A DNA stretch of 48,952 nucleotides, taken from NCBI GenBank assembly GCA_937905985.1, contig CALCWC010000138.1, positions 1-48,952 of the forward strand, read 5' to 3'. Shown in pieces: positions 33,162 through 41,280 of this stretch; the stretch's first letter is position 1; each line of letters starts with the position of its first letter. A program made the position numbers and the translations under genes. The notes under the pieces were generated by a model. It was not told the DNA's origin and did not search any database. It worked only from the letters and a program-made list of their open reading frames with translations. Source of the DNA: an uncultured Verrucomicrobiales bacterium. Its GTDB lineage: Bacteria > Verrucomicrobiota > Verrucomicrobiia > Verrucomicrobiales > Akkermansiaceae.

Positions 33162-35018
33162 ATGAAAATCACTGGTACAACTCATAAGAAGGCCGCAGAA
33201 TGGGTGGAGCAGATCCGCCAGCTCTGCAAGCCCGACTCCGTCTACTGGTGCGACGGATCGGACGAGGAAAACACTCAGCTGTGCGACATGCTGGTTGAGA
33301 AAGGCACCTACATCCGCCTGAACCCCGAGAAGCGCCCGAACTGCTTCCTGGCCCGCTCCACTCCCTCCGATGTGGCTCGCGTGGAGGAGCGCACGTTCAT
33401 CTGCTCCGAGAAGCAGGAGGATGCCGGCTTCACCAACAACTGGAAGGCCCCCGCTGAGATGCGCGCCATCCTCAACAAGTTCCTGGACGGCTGCATGAAG
33501 GGCCGCACCATGTACGTCATCCCCTTCTGCATGGGCCCGCTCGATTCCCCGCTCGCCAAGATCGGTATCGAGATCACGGACTCTGCCTACGTGGTCACCA
33601 ACATGCGCATCATGACCATCATGGGCGCCAAGGTGCTCAAGCGCCTGGAGGACGAGACCCAGGGCGGCGGCAACCCCAAGCGTGACGGCTACGGCGACTT
33701 CGTGCCCTGCCTCCACTCCGTCGGCGCTCCCCTCGAGCCCGGCCAGCAGGACGTCACCTGGCCCTGCAACAACGAGGAGAAGTACATCTGCCACTTCCCG
33801 GAGACCGGCGAGATCATCTCCTACGGTTCCGGTTACGGCGGCAACGCCCTGCTCGGCAAGAAGTGCCTGGCCCTGCGTATCGCCACCACCAAGGCTCGCA
33901 AGAACGGCTGGATGGCTGAGCACATGCTCATCCTCGGCGTCACGGATCCCAAGGGCCGCAAGTCCTACATCACCGGCGCCTTCCCCTCCGCCTGCGGCAA
34001 GACCAACCTGGCCATGCTCGTGCCCCCCGCACCGCTCCGCGCCAAGGGCTGGAAGACCAGCATCATCGGCGACGACATCGCCTGGATCTGGCCCCACGAG
34101 GACGGCACCTTCCACGCCATCAACCCCGAGAACGGCTACTTCGGCGTGGCTCCCGGCACCTCCTACAAGACCAACCCCATCGCCATGGACACCATCAAGG
34201 AGAACGTCATCTTCACCAACGTGGGTCTGACGGACGACGGCGACGTGTGGTGGGAAGGCATGGACGGTGAGGCTCCCGCCCACGCCATCGACTGGCAGGG
34301 CAACGACTGGACCCCGGAGAAGGGCAAGGAAGGCGTCAAGTGCGCCCACCCGAACAGCCGTTTCACCGCTCCCGCCGCCCAGTGCCCCACGCTTGACCCG
34401 GAGTACTACAACCCGGAGGGTGTGTCCATCAGCGCGTTCCTCTTCGGCGGCCGCCGCGCCACCACCATGCCGCTCGTCTACCAGTCCCGCGACTGGAAGC
34501 ACGGCGTGTACGTGGGCGCCACCATGGGCTCCGAGATGACCGCCGCCGCCTTCGGCAAGATTGGCCAGGTCCGCCGCGACCCGATGGCCATGAAGCCCTT
34601 CATCGGCTACAACGTGGGCGACTACTGGCAGCACTGGCTGGAGATGGGTGAGAAGACTTGCGCCTGCAAGCTGCCCAAGATCTTCAACGTGAACTGGTTC
34701 CGCAAGGACGCCGAAGGCCACTTCATCTGGCCGGGCTACGGCGACAACATGCGCGTCATCGACTGGGTGCTGCGCCGTTGCCATGGCGAGGTGGAAGGCG
34801 TGGAGACCAAGCTCGGCATTTCCCCCGCCTACAGCGAGCTGGACACCGAGGGTCTCGAGGGCTACTCCGAGGAGCAGTTCAACGTCAACATGAACCTCAG
34901 CGATTCCGAATGGCAGGCTGAGCTTGAGTCCCAGACCGAGCTCTTCCAGAACGTGGGCGACAAGCTGCCCGCCGAGCTGGAGGCCCAGCGCCAGATCCTC
35001 ATCGCCAAGTTCAAGTAA
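33162..35018 (+). CDS. pckG: phosphoenolpyruvate carboxykinase (GTP)
   Basis: 618 residues, the normal length for the GTP-dependent class. R-x-FPSACGKTN holds the hyper-reactive Cys278 and P-loop Lys280; IGDDIAW is the metal-binding kinase-2 motif; YGSGYGGN, GFVPCL-type and NPENGYFGVAPGT motifs are present, with a C-terminal lid region (ETKLGISP). Reaction: oxaloacetate + GTP to PEP + GDP + CO2, used for gluconeogenesis or, in fermenters, PEP carboxylation toward succinate/propionate. Strong promoter and an intrinsic terminator make it monocistronic. Confidence 0.98.
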   Translation: MKITGTTHKKAAEWVEQIRQLCKPDSVYWCDGSDEENTQLCDMLVEKGTYIRLNPEKRPNCFLARSTPSDVARVEERTFICSEKQEDAGFTNNWKAPAEMRAILNKFLDGCMKGRTMYVIPFCMGPLDSPLAKIGIEITDSAYVVTNMRIMTIMGAKVLKRLEDETQGGGNPKRDGYGDFVPCLHSVGAPLEPGQQDVTWPCNNEEKYICHFPETGEIISYGSGYGGNALLGKKCLALRIATTKARKNGWMAEHMLILGVTDPKGRKSYITGAFPSACGKTNLAMLVPPAPLRAKGWKTSIIGDDIAWIWPHEDGTFHAINPENGYFGVAPGTSYKTNPIAMDTIKENVIFTNVGLTDDGDVWWEGMDGEAPAHAIDWQGNDWTPEKGKEGVKCAHPNSRFTAPAAQCPTLDPEYYNPEGVSISAFLFGGRRATTMPLVYQSRDWKHGVYVGATMGSEMTAAAFGKIGQVRRDPMAMKPFIGYNVGDYWQHWLEMGEKTCACKLPKIFNVNWFRKDAEGHFIWPGYGDNMRVIDWVLRRCHGEVEGVETKLGISPAYSELDTEGLEGYSEEQFNVNMNLSDSEWQAELESQTELFQNVGDKLPAELEAQRQILIAKFK

Positions 35019-35039
35019 AGACACTTGCCTTAGCATTTC

Positions 35040-35073
35040 AGCCGCCGTTCCCGCAAGGGAACGGCGGCTTTTT
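35040..35073 (+). terminator. intrinsic terminator of pckG
   Basis: 13-bp stem AGCCGCCGTTCCC / GGGAACGGCGGCT with a GCAA tetraloop, followed by TTTTT. Confidence 0.95.
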
Positions 35074-35081
35074 AAGGCCTC

Positions 35082-35155
35082 TCGTGAATTCGCCCCGCGC
35101 GCTTTGCGCGCGCTATATTCCCAAATTGTAAATTGTAAATCGTAAATTGTAAATA
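35082..35155 (-). repeat. dispersed array-hairpin element, copy E5
   Basis: On the plus strand: GAATT, hairpin GCGCGC-ttt-GCGCGC (35097-35111), linker TATATTCCC, then four AAATTGT/AAATCGT heptamers (35123-35150). Its reverse complement aligns with E2 and E3. The next promoter begins 8 bp after the array. Confidence 0.9.
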
Positions 35156-35157
35156 TG

Positions 35158-35186
35158 TTGACGCATGCGCGCACCGAGTGTACGAT
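35158..35186 (+). promoter_or_regulatory. promoter of the SAM methyltransferase gene, predicted leaderless
   Basis: TTGACG (35158-35163), 17-bp spacer, TACGAT (35181-35186), 6 nt to the ATG at 35193; transcription should begin at or next to the A of ATG. Confidence 0.7.
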
Positions 35187-35192
35187 ACAGGC

Positions 35193-35846
35193 ATGCCTAG
35201 CAGTAACAATCATGGTGAACCGTCCGTCACGAAGAAGGGAAACCCCGCCAACCCCACGGGTGAAGCGGGTGCGGAGATGCTTGCCCGCATGAACGCCAGC
35301 CACGGCCCGCTCACGGAGTGGGGGCTCGCCCTCATCGATGTGCCGGAGGATGCGGATGTGTTGGACATCGGCTGCGGTGGCGGGGCCACCCTGCGCCGCC
35401 TGGCCCTGCGCGCCCCGCGCGGCCGCATCACCGGCATGGACTATTCGGAGGTGTCGGTGGCGTGCTCCACGGAGCTCAACCGCGCCGCGGTGGAGGGCGG
35501 GCGCATGCAGGTGCTCCACGGCTCCGTGGAAGCCATGCCCTTTGATGATGCCGCATTCGATGTCATCACCACGGTGGAGAGCTTTTATTTCTGGCCCCGG
35601 CCGCAGGAAAACCTGCGTGAGGTGCGCCGCGTGCTCAAGCCCGGCGGCACCTTCCTGCTCATCGCGGAAATTTATGGAGATGCCAATCTCTCCGCGCACG
35701 AGCGCGAGGAAATTTCCCTCTACAATCTCTTCAATCCCACCCGCGCGCAGTTTGAAGAGCTGTTCCACCACGCCGGCTTCACCAAGGTGCGCACCCATAC
35801 CAAGCCCGGCGAACACTGGATTGCCGTCACCGCCGGCAAGGAGTGA
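35193..35846 (+). CDS. class I SAM-dependent methyltransferase (UbiE/Methyltransf_11-like)
   Basis: 217 residues. Motif I VLDIGCGGGATLRRLA, motif II ITGMDYSEVSV, motif III/post (EAMPFDDAAFDVITTVESFYFW) and RRVLKPGGTFLLIAE are typical. The substrate is not predictable; UbiE-like small-molecule methyltransferases have this layout. Monocistronic behind element E5 and convergent with the cysteine desulfurase gene (41 bp between stops). Confidence 0.85.
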   Translation: MPSSNNHGEPSVTKKGNPANPTGEAGAEMLARMNASHGPLTEWGLALIDVPEDADVLDIGCGGGATLRRLALRAPRGRITGMDYSEVSVACSTELNRAAVEGGRMQVLHGSVEAMPFDDAAFDVITTVESFYFWPRPQENLREVRRVLKPGGTFLLIAEIYGDANLSAHEREEISLYNLFNPTRAQFEELFHHAGFTKVRTHTKPGEHWIAVTAGKE

Positions 35847-35887
35847 TTGGCCTGCGTGCGCTCGCACCACGCGGGCATACCCGCGTA

Positions 35888-37009
35888 TTACCTGTACACC
35901 GTGACGGGACCCGTGATGGGGGATTGGGCGGATTGGAGGGCGCGGAGGGCTTGCAGGAAAATCTGCGCGCCCCGTTCCACGTCCTGCGCGGTGGTGGAGC
36001 GGGAGAGGGAGATGCGCAGGGATTCGCGCGCCTGGGCGTCTGTGAGCCCCATGGCCAGCAGTACGTGGCTGGGTGAGGGGTGCGAGCTGGTGCAGGCGGA
36101 GCCGGCGGAACACAGCAGCCCTGCCGGTTCCAGCAGGTGCAGCATGTCCTCCGCGCGCACGCCGGGCACGCGCATGTTCAGCACGTGCGGCAGGCGCGGA
36201 GCCGCCGCTCCGTTGATGGCAACCTCCACGCCGCCCGCGCGCAGGAGCTCCACAAACTTGTCGCGCAGGGATGCCAGCGCTGCGTAGGAATCGGCTGCGG
36301 CGAGCGCGAGTTCCGCGGCTTTGCCGAAACCGATGATGCCGGGCACGTTTTCCGTGCCGGCGCGGCGCAGGTCTTCCTGGTCGCCACCGGTGATGAAGGG
36401 TTTTTCCAACACGGTGCCGCGGCGGATGTAGAGGGCGCCCACGCCCTTGGGGCCGTGCAGCTTGTGGGCGGAGAGGGAGGCAAAGTCTATTTCCAGCGCG
36501 TGCAGCTGGACGGGCACCTTGCCCGCGGCCTGTACCAAATCCGCATGCACGCGCAAGCCCGCCTCATGCGCGCTCTGCGCCAGGGAACGCGCCGGCTGGA
36601 GCACGCCTGTCTCATGGTTTGCCCAGGCAAAGCTGGCGCCATCGTGCCCGGGCAGCAGCTCCTTCCACGTGGGTAGGTCCGCCAGGCCGTTGGTGAGCAC
36701 GGGGCAGGCGTCTCCCGCAGCGGTGTGCAGGGTGGCGGGGTGCTCCGTGGCGAGCGTGAGAACGTTCTTCATGCCCGCAAGCGCGGTGTTGGCGGCTTCC
36801 GTGCCACCGGAGGTGAAGACGATTTCCTCCGGCTCGGCACCAACGAGCGCGGCCACTTGTTCTCGCGCGGTTTGCATGGCGCGGCGGACTTCCCGCGCGG
36901 GGCCGTAGGAGGCCGAGGGGTTGTAGAAGTTTTCGCGCAGGAAGGGCAGCATGGCCTCCAGCACTTCCGGAGCCAGGGCGGTGGTGGCGTTGTTGTCCCA
37001 GTACAGCAT
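35888..37009 (-). CDS. cysteine desulfurase, NifS/IscS family
   Basis: 373 residues. YWDNNATT start, TSGGTEAANTA, NHETG, PLP lysine 183 in SLSAHKLHGPKGVGALY, and active Cys306 in SAGSACTSSHPSPSHVL. The Cys loop length suits class I (IscS/NifS) enzymes. It releases sulfur from cysteine for Fe-S clusters or tRNA thiolation. No iscU or other cluster gene is near. It starts 16 bp after coaD and is probably co-transcribed with it. Confidence 0.93.
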   Translation of the reverse strand: MLYWDNNATTALAPEVLEAMLPFLRENFYNPSASYGPAREVRRAMQTAREQVAALVGAEPEEIVFTSGGTEAANTALAGMKNVLTLATEHPATLHTAAGDACPVLTNGLADLPTWKELLPGHDGASFAWANHETGVLQPARSLAQSAHEAGLRVHADLVQAAGKVPVQLHALEIDFASLSAHKLHGPKGVGALYIRRGTVLEKPFITGGDQEDLRRAGTENVPGIIGFGKAAELALAAADSYAALASLRDKFVELLRAGGVEVAINGAAAPRLPHVLNMRVPGVRAEDMLHLLEPAGLLCSAGSACTSSHPSPSHVLLAMGLTDAQARESLRISLSRSTTAQDVERGAQIFLQALRALQSAQSPITGPVTVYR

Positions 37010-37025
37010 GGGCGGTCTTGTGCGG

Positions 37026-37520
37026 TTATTTGATCTTGGCGCAAATGGTATCGAACGCGCAGGGCGGCACGCATGCCTTCACCCAGCGCTCCCAGCCCGG
37101 CACGCCCACAAATCCGCGCACCAGCGAGGAGGATATCTCCTCCAGCTCGCTGGGCGGCATCAGGAATACCGTCTGGATGCCTCCCTCCATGCGCGCGTTC
37201 ATGCGCGCCATGGGTTTCTCATACTCGAAATCCACCGTGCTGCGGATGCCGCGCAGCAGGAAATCCGCACCCGCCTGGCGCGCAAAGTCCACCAGGAATC
37301 CGTGCTCCACCGTGGCCAGCCGCACCTGGCCGGGCACCCCCGCCACCAGCTTTCCCAGTATCTCCTGGCGCTCGGCAATGCTCAGCAGGCTATGCTTCTC
37401 CGGGTTGACCGCCAGCACCACAACCAGTTCGTCGAACAGTTCCGCACCGCGCCGGATCATCCACAGATGCCCGTTGGTGGGGGGATCGAAACTGCCTGCA
37501 TAGATGCCTGTCCTTTTCAT
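37026..37520 (-). CDS. coaD: pantetheine-phosphate adenylyltransferase
   Basis: 164 residues from the ATG at 37520 (MKRTGIYAGSFDPPTNGHL), normal CoaD size. The nucleotidyltransferase T-N-G-H motif (15-18) and the C-terminal ISSSLVRG motif (equivalent to ISSTLVRE) are present, as is LLRGIRSTVDFEYE. It makes dephospho-CoA from 4'-phosphopantetheine and ATP. Longer upstream frames are antisense to the channel gene. The promoter at 37528-37556 lies just behind the end of the channel gene. Confidence 0.93.
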   Translation of the reverse strand: MKRTGIYAGSFDPPTNGHLWMIRRGAELFDELVVVLAVNPEKHSLLSIAERQEILGKLVAGVPGQVRLATVEHGFLVDFARQAGADFLLRGIRSTVDFEYEKPMARMNARMEGGIQTVFLMPPSELEEISSSLVRGFVGVPGWERWVKACVPPCAFDTICAKIK

Positions 37521-37527
37521 GCCTTCA

Positions 37528-37556
37528 ACTGTATCTGGCTTCTCTCTTGATTGCAA
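37528..37556 (-). promoter_or_regulatory. near-leaderless promoter of coaD and the cysteine desulfurase gene
   Basis: TTGCAA (37556-37551), 17-bp spacer, TACAGT (37533-37528), 7 nt to the ATG at 37520. Confidence 0.55.
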
Positions 37557-37563
37557 CCCCAAA

Positions 37564-40305
37564 TCACTGCTGCGGCGCGGGCGGTGCCTGGAACGGGTTG
37601 GCGGTGCCGGGCAGCGGCTTGATGTACAGGTCCTGCTGCGGGAAGGGTATCTCAATGCCGTTGTCGTTGAACGCCTTGTAGATGGCCTCGCGCACGCGCG
37701 ACAGCACCAGCTGCTTGCCGTTCACGGGAACCCACACCCAGATGTTGAGCGTGACGCTGCTGTCCGCGAATTCGCTCAGGGTGACATAGCTGGGATGCTG
37801 GGAGGAAAGCCCCGGCAGATGCCGCAGGGACTGCAGGATGAGGCGGCGCGCCTGCGATATGTCCGTGCCGTATGTCACGCCGATTTCCACGGTGGCGAAC
37901 TCATACTGGTGGTTGCGGGTGAGGTTCTTGAAGTTCTGGTTGAAGAGCTGTGAATTCTGGAAGCAGACCACGGAGCCGGCCAGCGTTTCCAGCGTGGTGG
38001 TGCGGTAGCCGATGTTCACCACTTTGCCGCGCGTGCCGTCGCATTCCACCATGTCGCCCACCCGCAGGCGCCCCAGCATGAGCGATACGCCGCACGCCAG
38101 GTTCTCTATGGTGTCCTTCAAGCCGATGCCCACGCCCACGGACATACCGCCCATCACCACCAGGATCGAGTTGTAGTCCGCATCCAGGATATCCAGCGCA
38201 AAGATCACGAACCCGCACCACACCAGCAGCGCAAACAGCGTGGTGAGCGTCTGGTTCCGACCGGCGTCCGCGTTCTCACCGTACATCATGGCTATGGTTT
38301 GGCGCAGCACCTGGATGAAGCAGTTGATGCAGATACCCACGGTGATGATGAGGATGATGTCGTTGCCGGAGATGGTGCGGATGAAGCCGTCCAAGTGGTG
38401 CGGCACGCTCATCCAGGATTGCAGGAAGTGCGCCAGGTCGAAACACTCGGTGGACCACCTCAGGCCGTACCAGATGAGCATCAGGAATATCAGCGGCTTG
38501 AGCATGTGGGAGACAACCAGGCGCAGCCAGGCGTTGATGTAGGTGTGGAAGTGTTGCAGTCTCTTGCTGGAGGCCACGCGGCGGCATGCCAGCAGGGTGA
38601 GCTTGTTGAGCGCCGTCATGAACATGAAGTTGGCCATCAGCACGAACCAGGACAGCTCAATGAGGATGAAGACGTAGTAGTAGCCCTCATAGCACAGCAC
38701 CGCGCCGGCAGCCATGATGATGATGCTCAGCACGGCATTCACGCGCGCGGAAATGCGCAGGTTGCTGATGCGGTTCAGGAAACGCACCAGCATCCACACG
38801 GAACCCGCTGCAAACAGCAGGTGCGCGGTCATGCTCAGCACAAAGTTGGTGCACATCAGCACACAGTAGAGAATGCAGAAGAAGTTGGTGAAGAACAGCG
38901 GCTCGAACAGGTGGATGCCCCCCAGCACGCGCCGAGAATTCAGGTACACCACCATCGAGCCGAACATCACAGACGAGATGAACAAGAACTCGCCCATGTC
39001 CGAAAGGTGGTTCCCCAGATAGGTCGGGTGCGCGAACTGTCCGTAGATGAACAGCCCCATGCCGACGATGAAGCAGGCCAGCGGCAGCATGGCGGCGCGC
39101 AGGCGCTTGGGGCTGATCCGGTTGTCCAGCCTCCGCTTGCAGTACTGCCAGACCACGCGGCAGAGCACCATGGCCAGCGCCAGCATCCCCAGGAAAAACA
39201 GCCCCGCGCGCCCCATTGCGCGTGCCGCCGTGGCATCGTTGGGGTCAATGTAGGTTTGGTAGATGCTCTTGAACAGGTAGCCCCAACTGTCGATGATGCT
39301 GACGGGGATGTCGGAGTTGCCGTGCAGGCGGGCGGGGTACCAGAGGCACATGCCGATGCGCGCGGCCAGGCGCCCCTCCACCTGCTGCTCTTTCTCCAGG
39401 GTGAGCTTGCTGTTCAGGTCAACATCCGTGCCGTAGGCCTTGGCCTCCTCCACGGCGCGTTCCATGAAGTCGGCGCGGCGCTTGTCGGTGTCGGCATCCT
39501 CCTTGCTGAGCTGTTGCGCCTTCTCCAGGGTGGTGGCGTTCGCCTTGGTATCCTTCTTGTCGTTGTTGGCCTTGGCGGTCTTGGTGTCGGCCTTGTCGGC
39601 CTTGTCACTCTGCTCCTGCTCGTTTTTCAGCTTCTCGCGCATATCCACCACCTTCTTGAGGTCAACCGGCTTGTGGTCGGCGGAGAGGCGGGCGTAGCGC
39701 CCCACTTCGGAGCCGTTGGCGTAGATGTCGAGCTTGCGGATTTTCTCGGAGAGCTTGTTGAAGCGCTCCTCGTCCTTGAGCATGTCATCGTAGATTTTCT
39801 TGTAGTTTCGCTCCATGGCGTTGCAGTCTTCCAGGGCCTGCTTGAGCTGCTGCTTTTCCTGCGGGGAGAGCTTGGCTGTGTTGATTTCACGCATGCTCTG
39901 GGACAGGAACGTGTAGCGCTGAACGGCCATGCCGATGCGGACGCGTGTGCGGGTGATGGGGAAGTTGTCGCTGATGCTGCGGCTGTGCAGCTTGGCAATC
40001 TCGCTGCAGGTGTGGGAGAGGTGGAAGAAATTGGAAAAGCCCTGGTAGAAGGTGGCGAGCCGCAGTTCCTCGTACTTGCGCTCCAACTCGTCCAGGCTGG
40101 CTGCCGCACGGCTGCGCTGCGCATCCAGAAGCGGCATCAGCTTGGGGCTGATGTCCTTCTCATGCTGCATCGTCTTCCGAATGGTGTCCAGCGTCAGGTC
40201 TGTTGTATAGTCCAGTTCCTCGTCTTCCTGCGCGCGCGCGTAGCAGAAAAGGCACGCAAAGGACAGGAGAAGGCACAAAAGGCTGGTGGTGAGCTTGCGG
40301 TTCAT
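37564..40305 (-). CDS. large MscS-family mechanosensitive channel (MscK/YnaI-like architecture)
   Basis: 913 residues from the ATG at 40305, with a signal peptide ending YARA-QEDE. A long periplasmic coiled-coil domain (~30-330; Lys/Asp/Ala-rich at ~235-265) is followed by about ten or eleven TM helices (~370-730). The MscS pore helix and beta domain come next: GGMSVGVGIGLKDTIENLA, GRLRVGDMVECDGTRGKV, GYRTTTLETLAG, CFQNSQLFNQ. C-terminal alpha/beta domain and a Pro-rich tail follow. It should open under membrane tension and relieve osmotic downshock. The large periplasmic part resembles MscK and may add ligand or peptidoglycan sensing. Confidence 0.88.
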   Translation of the reverse strand: MNRKLTTSLLCLLLSFACLFCYARAQEDEELDYTTDLTLDTIRKTMQHEKDISPKLMPLLDAQRSRAAASLDELERKYEELRLATFYQGFSNFFHLSHTCSEIAKLHSRSISDNFPITRTRVRIGMAVQRYTFLSQSMREINTAKLSPQEKQQLKQALEDCNAMERNYKKIYDDMLKDEERFNKLSEKIRKLDIYANGSEVGRYARLSADHKPVDLKKVVDMREKLKNEQEQSDKADKADTKTAKANNDKKDTKANATTLEKAQQLSKEDADTDKRRADFMERAVEEAKAYGTDVDLNSKLTLEKEQQVEGRLAARIGMCLWYPARLHGNSDIPVSIIDSWGYLFKSIYQTYIDPNDATAARAMGRAGLFFLGMLALAMVLCRVVWQYCKRRLDNRISPKRLRAAMLPLACFIVGMGLFIYGQFAHPTYLGNHLSDMGEFLFISSVMFGSMVVYLNSRRVLGGIHLFEPLFFTNFFCILYCVLMCTNFVLSMTAHLLFAAGSVWMLVRFLNRISNLRISARVNAVLSIIIMAAGAVLCYEGYYYVFILIELSWFVLMANFMFMTALNKLTLLACRRVASSKRLQHFHTYINAWLRLVVSHMLKPLIFLMLIWYGLRWSTECFDLAHFLQSWMSVPHHLDGFIRTISGNDIILIITVGICINCFIQVLRQTIAMMYGENADAGRNQTLTTLFALLVWCGFVIFALDILDADYNSILVVMGGMSVGVGIGLKDTIENLACGVSLMLGRLRVGDMVECDGTRGKVVNIGYRTTTLETLAGSVVCFQNSQLFNQNFKNLTRNHQYEFATVEIGVTYGTDISQARRLILQSLRHLPGLSSQHPSYVTLSEFADSSVTLNIWVWVPVNGKQLVLSRVREAIYKAFNDNGIEIPFPQQDLYIKPLPGTANPFQAPPAPQQ

Positions 40306-40323
40306 GGTGAAATTTTCCACCCG

Positions 40324-40352
40324 CTTATAGCTTGAACCCGCCCCTTTGTCAA
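40324..40352 (-). promoter_or_regulatory. promoter of the MscS-family gene
   Basis: TTGACA (40352-40347), 17-bp spacer, TATAAG (40329-40324), 18 nt to the ATG at 40305. Confidence 0.75.
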
Positions 40353-40375
40353 GCGCCATACCGCGTGAAGCAAGC

Positions 40376-40409
40376 ACGGCCCGCCCCGCCATCCTGCGGG
40401 GTGGGCCGT
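40376..40409 (-). terminator. strong stem-loop behind the nitroreductase gene
   Basis: 14-bp stem with one G-T wobble (ACGGCCCGCCCCGC paired with GCGGGGTGGGCCGT), 6-nt loop, between the nitroreductase stop and the channel promoter. No T-run, so termination may be Rho-assisted. Confidence 0.5.
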
Positions 40410-40447
40410 AGTTTGGTGAACAAGGGTCAATCGTCAATACCTCGGCG

Positions 40448-40969
40448 TCAATCGCGGATAATGTATCCCTCCTTGCGCGGGGCGGCGGGGCGTATGCCGC
40501 GTTCCGCGGCGTAGCCGAGGATGCAGATGCCCATACCCTCCAGCGTGTCCTGGAGCCCCCATTTCCGGCGCAGGTCCGCCAGCTCCGGGAGCTCGAACAT
40601 CTCCTTGGCGCGGTTGATCCAGCAGGAGCCCAGCCCCACCGCGTGCGCGGCGTTCATCAGGTTGCCCATCACCATGCACGCATCCTGCCGCGCCGTCTTG
40701 TGGGCCGTGTCGGCAAACACGATGACTGCGGTGGGCGCGCCGTAGAACGGGTCGCGGTCGGTTCCCATGATGTCGCCGTTGATTTTGGAGAGGCGGGCCA
40801 TGAGCTCCGGGTTCTGCACCACCACCATGACGGGGGATTGGGTGCCGTGGCCGGTGGGGGCGTAGGTGCCGGCTTCCAGCACGGCGGCCAGTTGGGCTTC
40901 TTCCACTTGCCGCGCTTCGTACTTCCGGCAGCTCCGGCGTTCCTTGAGGTCGATAAGCGTTTCTTGCAT
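40448..40969 (-). CDS. nitroreductase-family FMN oxidoreductase
   Basis: 173 residues. ERRSCRKYEARQVEEAQL is the FMN-phosphate-binding start, APTGHGTQSP the family motif, and MNAAHAVGLGSCWI plus GYIIRD the C-terminal parts. Expected dimeric FMN enzyme using NAD(P)H on nitro- or quinone-like compounds; the true substrate is unknown. Near-leaderless promoter upstream; hairpin downstream; monocistronic. Confidence 0.88.
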   Translation of the reverse strand: MQETLIDLKERRSCRKYEARQVEEAQLAAVLEAGTYAPTGHGTQSPVMVVVQNPELMARLSKINGDIMGTDRDPFYGAPTAVIVFADTAHKTARQDACMVMGNLMNAAHAVGLGSCWINRAKEMFELPELADLRRKWGLQDTLEGMGICILGYAAERGIRPAAPRKEGYIIRD

Positions 40970-40978
40970 ATGTTTGCA

Positions 40979-41007
40979 AGTATAGGCGGGAACGGGCGGG
41001 AATGCAA
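40979..41007 (-). promoter_or_regulatory. near-leaderless promoter of the nitroreductase gene
   Basis: TTGCAT (41007-41002), 17-bp spacer, TATACT (40984-40979), 9 nt to the ATG at 40969. Confidence 0.75.
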
Positions 41008-41011
41008 TATA

Positions 41012-41190
41012 ATTTAGAATTTCGGATTTGGGATTTAAGATTTAGGATATGTTTGTAGGTGAGCGTGGCGTGCAAGCTAACCGCGCTTGTCCATCCGCGT
41101 TCTAATCGGCCTATGTGTGTACACACAGCGTGTGTCTACCAAATAAATCCCAAATCCTAAATCCCAAATCCTAAATCCTAAATCCTCAAT
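41012..41190. repeat. dispersed inverted-array element, copy E6
   Basis: Left: GGATTTG, GGATTTA, AGATTTA (41024-41044). Right: six AAATCC(C/T) units (41146-41187), the reverse complement of the left. The ~100 bp between them contains the palindrome TGTGTGTACACACA (41115-41128), identical to the core of the 62-bp repeats at the window start. Inverted arrays as in E4, but the GC hairpins are missing. Confidence 0.85.
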
Positions 41191-41242
41191 CTTCTCGCGC
41201 CCCCGCCGTAGCCAACCACGTTCCGCATGCAGCACAGGGATA

Positions 41243-41271
41243 TTGACACCCGCGCGCGGTGGGGGTATACT
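41243..41271 (+). promoter_or_regulatory. near-leaderless promoter of plsY-gpsA
   Basis: TTGACA (41243-41248), 17-bp spacer, TATACT (41266-41271), 9 nt to the ATG at 41281. The ATG choice follows from this. Confidence 0.85.
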
Positions 41272-41280
41272 CGCGGGCGA

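Noticed and set aside
33063..36113. 1016-codon open frame antisense to pckG
   Set aside because: Composition (Gly/Val/His/Ala, repeats of GVEGV/HVHA type) is that of the complement of a GC-rich gene; pckG on the plus strand is certain.
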